Source: Hathewaya histolytica
GTDB taxonomy: Bacteria; Bacillota; Clostridia; Clostridiales; Clostridiaceae
Direction: 5' to 3'
Assembly (NCBI RefSeq): GCF_901482605.1
Contig: NZ_LR590481.1
Location: 1,550,001-1,614,000 of the forward strand
DNA: 64,000 nucleotides
Each line of letters begins with the position of its first letter. Position 1 is the first letter of the stretch. This document shows, one piece after another, positions 57,482 through 64,000 of the stretch. Position numbers and translations under genes: made by a program. The notes below the pieces were generated by a model. It was not told the DNA's origin. It saw nothing but the letters and a program-made list of their open reading frames with translations, and made no database searches.

Positions 57482-58654
57482 TTAATTTTGATTTTCTATC
57501 TCTTCATGATTTTTCTCTTCTATCTTCTCTCTTTCGATTGCTTTGTCTTCTCCTATGTCCTCTTCAGCAATAACAAGCACCCTTAAATCATAGTAATCAG
57601 ATTCCCTATTTGAATCATCTATCTTTTGGATAACTTTAATATCATTATTGAAGTTTATTCTTATATCCGAATATAATTTAATAAGTTCTTCACTTACCAT
57701 CTTCTTCTCATCTTGTCTTGTAAACTTAGTTTCCTCCACTTCATAATATACTTCTTTTTTTATTATTCCATTATTATCTTCTATTTTATCATACTTCTTA
57801 AACTTATTTAAATCGTTTTTAATATAAATTTTTTTATTCTTAATCTTTATATATCTATTAGTGAAAGTCTTCCCTGTCCTAGTTCTTTTTACAATTGGAA
57901 TCTTGATCTTTTTAGTATTTTCATAAAAAGTCTTCGCTATTACGTCTCCCTCTGCTTTTACTTCATATTTGCTATCTTCTTTCCCCTGTTCCCCTTTAAC
58001 TAATATATCTCCTTTTTTCACAACCTGTCCCTCTTCTACAATTGCTGTCCCTGATTTAGTATATACCCTTTGAATTACACCATCTTTTTTTGCAACTATA
58101 TCGCATGGAATATTATCTTCTTTAATTTTAGGTGGATTTTGTCTCTCTGAAATCTCAACTTTTAATTTTGTTCCCTCTATCCTTACTCTAGTCCAAACTA
58201 CGCTTTTATTGCTATTTAAAATGATGTTCTCTAAATTAAATATATTTAAATCTTTTTTTCTTATACCTGGCTTAACCCCTACTTCATTTAACTTAGTTCT
58301 AATTTCATAAGGAGATACATTGTTCTCAGTATTAATATCTATCAACCATATAAATTGAGAAAAATAATAAATTATAAATAAAAATAAAAATATACCTAAA
58401 ACAAAAGCCTTTCTTTTTTTTATTTTTCCTATTAAATTAAATAATCCAAAAGATTTTATAACTTTTATCCTAACCTTATTTTCTTCTGATAATTGTTTTA
58501 AGTAATTAAAATCTTTAGCATTTATTTTAAAGCTATAGGAAGCTATGCTGTGTTTCTTAACATCTTCTATAAATACACCTTCTCTCCATAGAAGATTTAA
58601 AAAGTTTTCCGGAGAAATACATACTATCTCTAATTTAATCTTACCTCTATTCAT
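57482..58654 (-). CDS. yqfD: Sporulation protein YqfD
   Basis: Stage IV sporulation protein of the mother cell. About 390 aa. A short N-terminal region (RGKIKLEIVCISPENFLNLLWREG), a transmembrane helix (AFVLGIFLFLFIIYYFSQFIW), then a large external part with repeats (VRTKLNEVGVKPG, KVEISERQNPPKI, GTAIVEEGQVVKKGDILVKG, a lipoyl-like turn) and a charged C-terminal tail. It overlaps the end of yqfC by 8 bp. Start at 58654 chosen for fit, as its SD is weak. Confidence 0.88.
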   Translation of the reverse strand: MNRGKIKLEIVCISPENFLNLLWREGVFIEDVKKHSIASYSFKINAKDFNYLKQLSEENKVRIKVIKSFGLFNLIGKIKKRKAFVLGIFLFLFIIYYFSQFIWLIDINTENNVSPYEIRTKLNEVGVKPGIRKKDLNIFNLENIILNSNKSVVWTRVRIEGTKLKVEISERQNPPKIKEDNIPCDIVAKKDGVIQRVYTKSGTAIVEEGQVVKKGDILVKGEQGKEDSKYEVKAEGDVIAKTFYENTKKIKIPIVKRTRTGKTFTNRYIKIKNKKIYIKNDLNKFKKYDKIEDNNGIIKKEVYYEVEETKFTRQDEKKMVSEELIKLYSDIRINFNNDIKVIQKIDDSNRESDYYDLRVLVIAEEDIGEDKAIEREKIEEKNHEEIENQN

Positions 58655-58943
58655 TTTCCATATCACTTCTTTCATAGTCAAGAGATGTAAATTTACCACT
58701 TAATGTTATAGTATTAGCCCCAAGAAACAGTATTTCAAAATCATTTCCTTTTATAGATATATCTCCTATAGATGTTTTAAGCTTTATCTTTTCTTTCTTG
58801 AAACTAAGTATACCTTTGTGATTCTCTACTGTTATCTCTTTATTTGCAGTTATAGTGAACCTAGGAATATCAAAAAGAGCTTCTCTTGGCATATCAAAAG
58901 TTTTTGCTATCTTCATTTTAGAATTTTTTATTAACTTCCCCAA
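58647..58943 (-). CDS. yqfC: Sporulation protein YqfC (YabP family)
   Basis: About 98 aa, YabP/YqfC fold made mostly of beta strands (PRFTITANKEITVENHKGILSFKKEKIKLKT, IKGNDFEILFLGANTITLSGKF). Required with YqfD in sporulation of Bacillus. GAGGTGAT suggests a TTG start at 58943; a GTG three codons earlier lies within the SD. It is followed by the overlapping yqfD. Confidence 0.87.
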   Translation of the reverse strand: MGKLIKNSKMKIAKTFDMPREALFDIPRFTITANKEITVENHKGILSFKKEKIKLKTSIGDISIKGNDFEILFLGANTITLSGKFTSLDYERSDMENE

Positions 58944-59065
58944 AACAATCACCTCACAAAAGAAATTTTCATATTAAATTTATGAAAGATTCCTTAATTT
59001 AATGATAGATTCAGATAATTTTGTATAAAATAAAAAGACTCAGATTTCTCTGAGCCTCTGCTTTT

Positions 59066-59515
59066 TTATTTATTTAAGTATTCTTTTACCAAGGTACTGA
59101 CTAATTTACCATCTGCTTTTCCTTTAGTTTTAGGAACTAAGGCAGACATTAGTTTTCCCATATCCTTCATACTACTTGCTCCCACTTCTGTAGCTGATTT
59201 TTCAATAATTTCTTTTATTTCATTTTCTGTCAACTGCTGAGGAAGGTATTTTAAAAGTATTTCGATTTCTTCTTGGGCTGCTTTAATTAAATCAGTTCTG
59301 TTTCCTTTTTCAAACTCTACAATAGCTTCACGTCTTTGTTTTATTTCTTTAGATATAATATCAATTACTATATCATCAGTAACCTCACTTGAAGCACTAC
59401 TTTTTTCATAAAGCAGAACAGCTGCTTTTGCCATACTAATTACACTAGTTTTAAGTTTATCTTTAGCTTTTACAGCGTCTTTCCAATCTTGTTGCAATAC
59501 TTCCTTTAAGGACAT
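59066..59515 (-). CDS. GatB/YqeY domain protein
   Basis: 149 aa, YqeY family: the helical tRNA-binding tail domain of GatB encoded as a free protein (LLKYLPQQLTENEIKEIIEK, ASSMKDMGKLMSALVPKTKGKADGKLVSTLVKEYL). N-terminal part SLKEVLQQDWKDAVKAKDKLKTSVI is typical. Role unknown. It follows rpsU by 26 bp, as rpsU-yqeY in Bacillus. Confidence 0.93.
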   Translation of the reverse strand: MSLKEVLQQDWKDAVKAKDKLKTSVISMAKAAVLLYEKSSASSEVTDDIVIDIISKEIKQRREAIVEFEKGNRTDLIKAAQEEIEILLKYLPQQLTENEIKEIIEKSATEVGASSMKDMGKLMSALVPKTKGKADGKLVSTLVKEYLNK

Positions 59516-59541
59516 TGAAACTTACCCTCTTTCAAAACAAA

Positions 59542-59718
59542 CTATTTTCTCTTTCTTCTCTTCGCAGCTTCTGATTTTTTCTTTCTCCTTACGCTTGGTT
59601 TCTCGTAGTGTTCTCTCTTTCTTACTTCAGCAAGAACACCGGACTTAGCGCATTCTCTCTTAAATCTTTTTAAAGCACTTTCTAATGACTCGTTATCTCT
59701 TACTTTTATTTCTGACAT
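59542..59718 (-). CDS. rpsU: 30S ribosomal protein S21
   Basis: Small, very basic ribosomal protein at the platform near the anti-SD. 58 aa: [19 protein letters not shown], a [19 protein letters not shown] core and a lysine/arginine-rich tail. SD GGAGGG precedes the ATG at 59718. It lies between hit and yqeY, detached from the dnaG-rpoD operon. Confidence 0.97.
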   Translation of the reverse strand: MSEIKVRDNESLESALKRFKRECAKSGVLAEVRKREHYEKPSVRRKKKSEAAKRRKRK

Positions 59719-59841
59719 CTATATCCCTCCCTCCGCTTGTTTTAATGCATAATTTAGAACTATTGTGGGAATAAATAGCACGGTATAAATTATACAACAT
59801 TTTCAAAGAATATGTCAATATAAAATTGCGTTGATTTTAGC

Positions 59842-60186
59842 TTATCCTGGTGGCCAATTTAGGTTTCTTCCACCTATTAAATGAAAATGAATATGATGAA
59901 CTGTTTGTCCGCCATGGTCTCCGCAGTTAGTAACCACTCTATACCCATTTTCACTAATTCCACACTCTTCAGCTATTTTCTTTATTGCCATATAAATATT
60001 TGATATAACCTTACTATTTTCTTCTGTAAGTTCATTCAAATTAGCAATATGACTTTTAGGAATTACTAAGTAATGAATTGGTGCTGTAGGAGTAATATCT
60101 TTAAAACAGTAGACTAATTCATCTTCATAGATTTTTTCTGATGGTATTTCACCTTTTACTATCTTGCAAAAAATACAATCTGTCAC
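59842..60186 (-). CDS. HIT family nucleotide-binding hydrolase
   Basis: 114 aa, HINT-type purine nucleoside phosphoramidase. Zinc-like cysteines in CIFCKIVKGEIPS and the histidine triad HHIHFHL near the C-terminus. The start is GTG at 60184-60186, after AAGGAGG; the longer frame reads through the SD. It follows mtaB by ~30 bp in the mtaB-hit-rpsU order. Confidence 0.95.
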   Translation of the reverse strand: MTDCIFCKIVKGEIPSEKIYEDELVYCFKDITPTAPIHYLVIPKSHIANLNELTEENSKVISNIYMAIKKIAEECGISENGYRVVTNCGDHGGQTVHHIHFHLIGGRNLNWPPG

Positions 60187-60218
60187 CGATTTCACCTCCT
60201 TAAAAAACAAGGGATATA

Positions 60219-61520
60219 TTATATAATAATACCATATATATAATCATTTTCAATCTTGCTTAATCTTACATCCAAAATTTTACCCTGTATATTCTCATCA
60301 CTATTACAAATAACTTTCAAATAGTTTCTAGTATATCCTTCGTATACATTTTCTTCACCCTTTAGTTTTTGTTCAAATAAAACTTTTGACTCCCTACCTA
60401 TAAACTTCTCCATAAATTCGTTTTCTAACCTAGAGTTAAGTTCTATCAATTTAGAGCTTCTATCTTCCTTTTTATTACCATAAACCTGATTCTCCATCTT
60501 ATCAGCTCTAGTTCCTTTTCTATTACTATATTTAAATATGTGCATTTTGGATAATTTTATGTCTTTTAAGAATTCATAGGTCTTATTAAACTCTTCTTCA
60601 GTTTCTCCTGGGAATCCAACTATTATATCAGTAGTTATGGAAACATCTTTTATATATTTTCTTAAGTTTTCTACTGTTATTCTGTATTCATCTATATTAT
60701 ATGGTCTATTCATCCTTTTTAAGGTTTCATCACATCCGCTTTGAAGAGAAAGGTGATAGTGTGGGCAAAGCTTTTCAAAACTAGCTATTTCTTCTATAAC
60801 ATTTTCCTTAAAAAAGCTAGGATCTACAGAACCAATTCTAATTCTTTCTATGCCATCTATTTCATTTATTTTTCTTATAATTTTAACAAGGTCTATATCT
60901 TCTTTTAAATCAAGCCCATACGATGCAATATGTATACCAGATAAAATAATCTCCTTAAAGCCATGAGATGCAAGTTTCATGCACTCTTCTATCACTTTAC
61001 TAGGCTCTTTACTACAAACGGCACCTCTAGCATATGGTATTAAACAGTATGAACAAAATCTATTGCACCCATCTTGTATTTTTAGAAATGCCCTTGTTTT
61101 ATCTTGATATTCTTCTATGTCAAGTTCATCAAATTTTTTATTTTTTAAAACATCGTTTACTTCTACAAATTGTTTTTTCTCTTCTCTTGATCTATTTACC
61201 CAGTATACTATCTCACTTTTATTCCTTGTGCCTAAGACTACATCGACACCTTCTATTTGCTTTATATCATCTGGAGATATTTGAGAGTAGCATCCAACAA
61301 CTGCAATTATTGCATCCTTATTAATTCTTCTTGCTCTTCCTATCATCTGCCTAGACTTCTTATCACCCATATTTGTAACTGAACATGTATTTATAACATA
61401 AACATCAGCAAATTCTTCAAAAGAAACATGCTCATATCCTTCTTTTATAAATTTTTCTGCCATGGCCTCAGACTCATATACGTTAACTCTACAGCCAAGG
61501 GTTGAAAAAGCTACCTTCAT
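60219..61520 (-). CDS. mtaB: tRNA-t6A37 methylthiotransferase MtaB
   Basis: Radical SAM enzyme that adds a methylthio group to t6A37 in tRNA. 433 aa. N-terminal UPF0004 domain (LGCRVNVYESEAM, NTCSVTNMGDKKS, VVGCYSQ: three cysteines for the auxiliary cluster), radical SAM motif CNRFCSYCLIP, and C-terminal TRAM domain. Its ATG overlaps the rsmE stop by one base, so translation is coupled. Confidence 0.95.
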   Translation of the reverse strand: MKVAFSTLGCRVNVYESEAMAEKFIKEGYEHVSFEEFADVYVINTCSVTNMGDKKSRQMIGRARRINKDAIIAVVGCYSQISPDDIKQIEGVDVVLGTRNKSEIVYWVNRSREEKKQFVEVNDVLKNKKFDELDIEEYQDKTRAFLKIQDGCNRFCSYCLIPYARGAVCSKEPSKVIEECMKLASHGFKEIILSGIHIASYGLDLKEDIDLVKIIRKINEIDGIERIRIGSVDPSFFKENVIEEIASFEKLCPHYHLSLQSGCDETLKRMNRPYNIDEYRITVENLRKYIKDVSITTDIIVGFPGETEEEFNKTYEFLKDIKLSKMHIFKYSNRKGTRADKMENQVYGNKKEDRSSKLIELNSRLENEFMEKFIGRESKVLFEQKLKGEENVYEGYTRNYLKVICNSDENIQGKILDVRLSKIENDYIYGIII

Positions 61521-62272
61521 TATACTATTCCTCCTAAGTCACCTAATTCATAAGAAACTAGAGACACTGCAGTAAATCCTGCTGTTTCTGTCCTTAATAT
61601 TCTAGGCCCTAAAGTTACGATATAACTTCCCATCTCTTTTAAGCTATTAATTTCATCTTCTTCAAATCCACCCTCAGGTCCAATTATTATAGCAACCTTT
61701 TTAATAGTACTCTTGTCAATCTTTGACATAACATATTTAAACCCATGATTTTCTTCGTTTTCATAAGGCACAATAACAAGGTCATAGTCCTTTAAAGAGG
61801 ATATCAATTCTTTAATTTCTATAGGATCTCCTATCTTAGGAACTATGCTTCTTTTACATTGTTTTGAAGCCTCTAGTGCTATTCTATTCCATCTTTCAAC
61901 CTTTTTGAACTCCTTTAGTTCTGCCTTAACAACAACTCTTCCTGTTATAATAGGAGTTATTTCTTTTACCCCTAATTCCGTATTCTTTTGAACTATCAAG
62001 TCCATTTTAGTACTTTTAGGTAATCCTTGAAATAAATAAACTTCTATAGGACTTTCAAAAGAGGATTCTAATTCATCTATTATACTAACCCTTACTTCTT
62101 TTTTAGAAATTTCTTTTATTTCACCTAAGTATTCTTTTCCATTGCAATTATTTATACTTACAGTATGCCCTTCTGAAAGTCTTAAAACTTTATATATATG
62201 TTTAACATCATCACCTAAAATGACAACTTCGTTTTCATTAAAATTTTCTATAGGAACAAAAAATTTATGCAT
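61520..62272 (-). CDS. rsmE: 16S rRNA (uracil1498-N3)-methyltransferase RsmE
   Basis: SPOUT-class methyltransferase. 250 aa: N-terminal PUA-like domain (HIYKVLRLSEGHTVSINN), SAM-binding knot IIGPEGGFEEDEI and LGPRILRTETAGFTAVSL. It lies between prmA and mtaB, the standard dnaJ-prmA-rsmE-mtaB order of Firmicutes. Confidence 0.96.
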   Translation of the reverse strand: MHKFFVPIENFNENEVVILGDDVKHIYKVLRLSEGHTVSINNCNGKEYLGEIKEISKKEVRVSIIDELESSFESPIEVYLFQGLPKSTKMDLIVQKNTELGVKEITPIITGRVVVKAELKEFKKVERWNRIALEASKQCKRSIVPKIGDPIEIKELISSLKDYDLVIVPYENEENHGFKYVMSKIDKSTIKKVAIIIGPEGGFEEDEINSLKEMGSYIVTLGPRILRTETAGFTAVSLVSYELGDLGGIV

Positions 62273-62296
62273 ATTTTCTCCTCTCCTAAAACGAAA

Positions 62297-63235
62297 TTAT
62301 AATGTAGCTACTATGCAAACCCATTCCCCTTCATTTTTAACTTCTAATATTTTATAACCTACTTCTTTAAGTTTTTCTTCTACATCATTTTTTCTATCTA
62401 GTATTATACCAGAAGATATAAACTTTCCACCTGGCTTTAAGAAACTTTTAACGTCTTCACATAAAAATAAGATTATATCTGCTATAATGTTAGCTACTAC
62501 TATATCAGCCTTACCATGAATAACATCCATTAGGTTCCCTTCTAAAACTTCTATTCCATCTATTTTATTAATCTCTACATTTTTCTTTGCCGCATCTACA
62601 GCTACTGGGTCTAAATCCACCGCTTTAACTTCTTTAGCTCCCAATATTTTAGCACCAATCGCAAGTATTCCTGACCCTGTTCCTATATCAAATACTTCGC
62701 TCTCTTTTGTTAAATTTTCTTCTAGTGCTTTTATACACATTCTAGTAGTTTCATGAGTGCCAGTTCCAAAGGCCATTCCTGGGTCCAACTCTATTATAAG
62801 TTCATCTTGATTTTTTTCATAACTTTCCCAAGTAGGTTTTACTACTACTCTTTCACTTATCTTTGTTGGCTTATAATATTTTTTCCAGTTATTTGCCCAG
62901 TCTTGTTCATAAATTTCCCTATCTTCTACCTTACCGTTCCCAACATCAATACCCATATCTTTAAGTTCGTTAATTTTTCCTTCTATGTAAGATATAATAC
63001 TTTTAATATCATCATCTTTTGCAAAATAACCTTTTACAACAGCAGCATTCCCTTTATACTCCAATATATTTATATCTGCAAAATCCCAAGTTAAAGGGCC
63101 TTGTTCCCTATCTAATATGTCATTAGGGTCCTCTATAGCAACACCTTTACAATCTAATCCATAAAATATACCTGATACTGGCTCTAGAGCCTCACTTTTA
63201 GTTATTACTCTAACTTCTCTCCAAGTTCCTTCCAT
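62297..63235 (-). CDS. prmA: Ribosomal protein L11 methyltransferase
   Basis: Methylates ribosomal protein L11. 312 aa. N-terminal substrate domain, then IELDPGMAFGTGTHETTRMC, SAM motif VFDIGTGSGILAIGAKIL and NIIADIILFL. AAAGGA supports the ATG at 63235; a TTG three codons earlier is less likely. It precedes rsmE by 24 bp. Confidence 0.95.
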   Translation of the reverse strand: MEGTWREVRVITKSEALEPVSGIFYGLDCKGVAIEDPNDILDREQGPLTWDFADINILEYKGNAAVVKGYFAKDDDIKSIISYIEGKINELKDMGIDVGNGKVEDREIYEQDWANNWKKYYKPTKISERVVVKPTWESYEKNQDELIIELDPGMAFGTGTHETTRMCIKALEENLTKESEVFDIGTGSGILAIGAKILGAKEVKAVDLDPVAVDAAKKNVEINKIDGIEVLEGNLMDVIHGKADIVVANIIADIILFLCEDVKSFLKPGGKFISSGIILDRKNDVEEKLKEVGYKILEVKNEGEWVCIVATL

Positions 63236-63464
63236 GTATATCAATCCTTTCTGATAACTCTTCGACTAATTTTATATTTTACACTTGTAATCATTTTATG
63301 TCTACAAATAATTATACAAGTAAAATAAGACTCCTTCAATTTAAACTTAAAATAACTTACCCAAATTCTCCACATAAAATTAAAACTCTTAAAAACCTTT
63401 ACATTAAAGAAAAATGGGTAAAACTCGACTTAGAGTTTAACCCATTAAATTATAATATATAACT

Positions 63465-63857
63465 TTAAGACATACCAACTATCATACCTATTACATATGG
63501 AATTAACCAAATAGTCCAAACTATGAAACTGAATTTATGAAATGTTTCTTTTTTAGCCTGGTCCTTCTTATATAAGACCCAAGTTGCCCATACTGCATGA
63601 AATAACATTAATACTATAGCTACAAGTCCTGTATATGCATGAATATTTAAGCCATTTTGGGTAACCTCTGCCGTGCCTGAGTTTGCTATCTTGCTCATTG
63701 TAACTGTACCTATGGTATCACATACCAGTCCTAGCCAAAATATTATTACATGCTTTTTATTAAGACTTCTTGCTTTTCTCTCTCCAAACACACCTACTGT
63801 ATAAAACACAAGTGCTAATGTTATTGTAATAATCGCAAAAATTAATTTACTATCCAT
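63465..63857 (-). CDS. HsmA-family membrane protein
   Basis: 130 aa, four membrane helices (about 4-23, 36-57, 71-96, 108-129), the TIGR03987/HsmA family. In Clostridioides difficile HsmA binds heme and is controlled by the MarR-type HsmR. Candidate heme ligands in or near helices are His73 (NIHAYTG), His87 (FHAVWA) and His107. The upstream gene fragment on the same strand may encode the regulator. Heme binding here is inference. AGGAG lies ~12 nt before the ATG. Confidence 0.75.
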   Translation of the reverse strand: MDSKLIFAIITITLALVFYTVGVFGERKARSLNKKHVIIFWLGLVCDTIGTVTMSKIANSGTAEVTQNGLNIHAYTGLVAIVLMLFHAVWATWVLYKKDQAKKETFHKFSFIVWTIWLIPYVIGMIVGMS

Positions 63858-63879
63858 TTTCTTTCGTATCTCCTATTCT

Positions 63880-64000
63880 TTATTTTATTTTTTTTTTAAA
63901 TTTAATTAAGTTATTTTTCAATTCCTTTATTTCTTCTTCTGTGAAGTTTTCAAATATTTTATCAAAGCTTTCATTTATTTTATTTCTAAAAGAATTTACA
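63880..64000 (-). CDS. C-terminal fragment of a gene upstream of hsmA-like (possible MarR regulator)
   Basis: An open minus-strand frame enters from the right edge and ends with a TAA at 63880-63882, 22 bp before the hsmA-like ATG. The visible ~39 residues are helical and end FTEEEIKELKNNLIKFKKKIK, like the last helix of many MarR-family proteins. Too little is visible to be certain. Confidence 0.45.
   Translation of the reverse strand, partial: VNSFRNKINESFDKIFENFTEEEIKELKNNLIKFKKKIK

Overview
The window is a low-GC, strongly AT-biased stretch of a spore-forming Firmicute chromosome. Gene content and order (spoIIGA-ftsZ-ftsA, sigK, iscR-iscS-iscU-mnmA, alaS-ireB-ruvX, dnaG-rpoD, era-cdd-dgkA-ybeY-pgpH-yqfD-yqfC, mtaB-rsmE-prmA) point to Clostridium sensu stricto. 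I cannot name the species. Nearly everything is on the minus strand, so most operons read from high to low coordinates. Only three confident genes are on the plus strand: a 48-residue protein, a TVP38-family membrane protein and a CotS-like kinase fold. Many gene starts were placed downstream of the longest reading frame because a good Shine-Dalgarno (SD) sequence picks an internal codon.

Layout from low to high coordinates. 0-7.3 kb: division and sporulation control (spoIIGA, ftsZ, ftsA, a lone pilT, an uninterrupted sigK, a class B penicillin-binding protein). 7.3-14.5 kb: udk with the tRNA wobble-uridine genes trhP and trmR, then typA, rnjA, fur and a DUF1292 gene. 14.5-25.5 kb: ruvX, ireB, alaS, membrane proteins, the iron-sulfur/thiouridine cluster (iscR, iscS, two iscU paralogues around mnmA), rarA and a thioredoxin-like protein. 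25.5-37.4 kb: an accessory stretch with a preQ1-I riboswitch in front of an ECF S-component and a radical SAM gene (a probable queuine-salvage unit), cell-wall enzymes, a P-type ATPase and a phenylacetate-CoA ligase-like gene.

37.8-40.2 kb: the most unusual region. The last ~35 nt of the RNase P RNA gene plus its terminator occur twice as ~68-bp direct repeats, 2.3 kb apart. Between them lie a degraded tyrosine-recombinase fragment, a holin-like gene and a secreted metallo-beta-lactamase-fold lipoprotein. I read this as a decayed integrative element inserted at the 3' end of rnpB.

40.2-64 kb: housekeeping. rnpB; nif3 and trmK; the dnaG-rpoD operon; a CotS-like gene; ppdK beside a CcpN-like regulator; the long era-to-prmA cluster including rpsU. 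At the right edge is an HsmA-family membrane protein preceded by the tail of what may be its MarR-type regulator. I saw no CRISPR array, tRNA, rRNA or intact insertion sequence.
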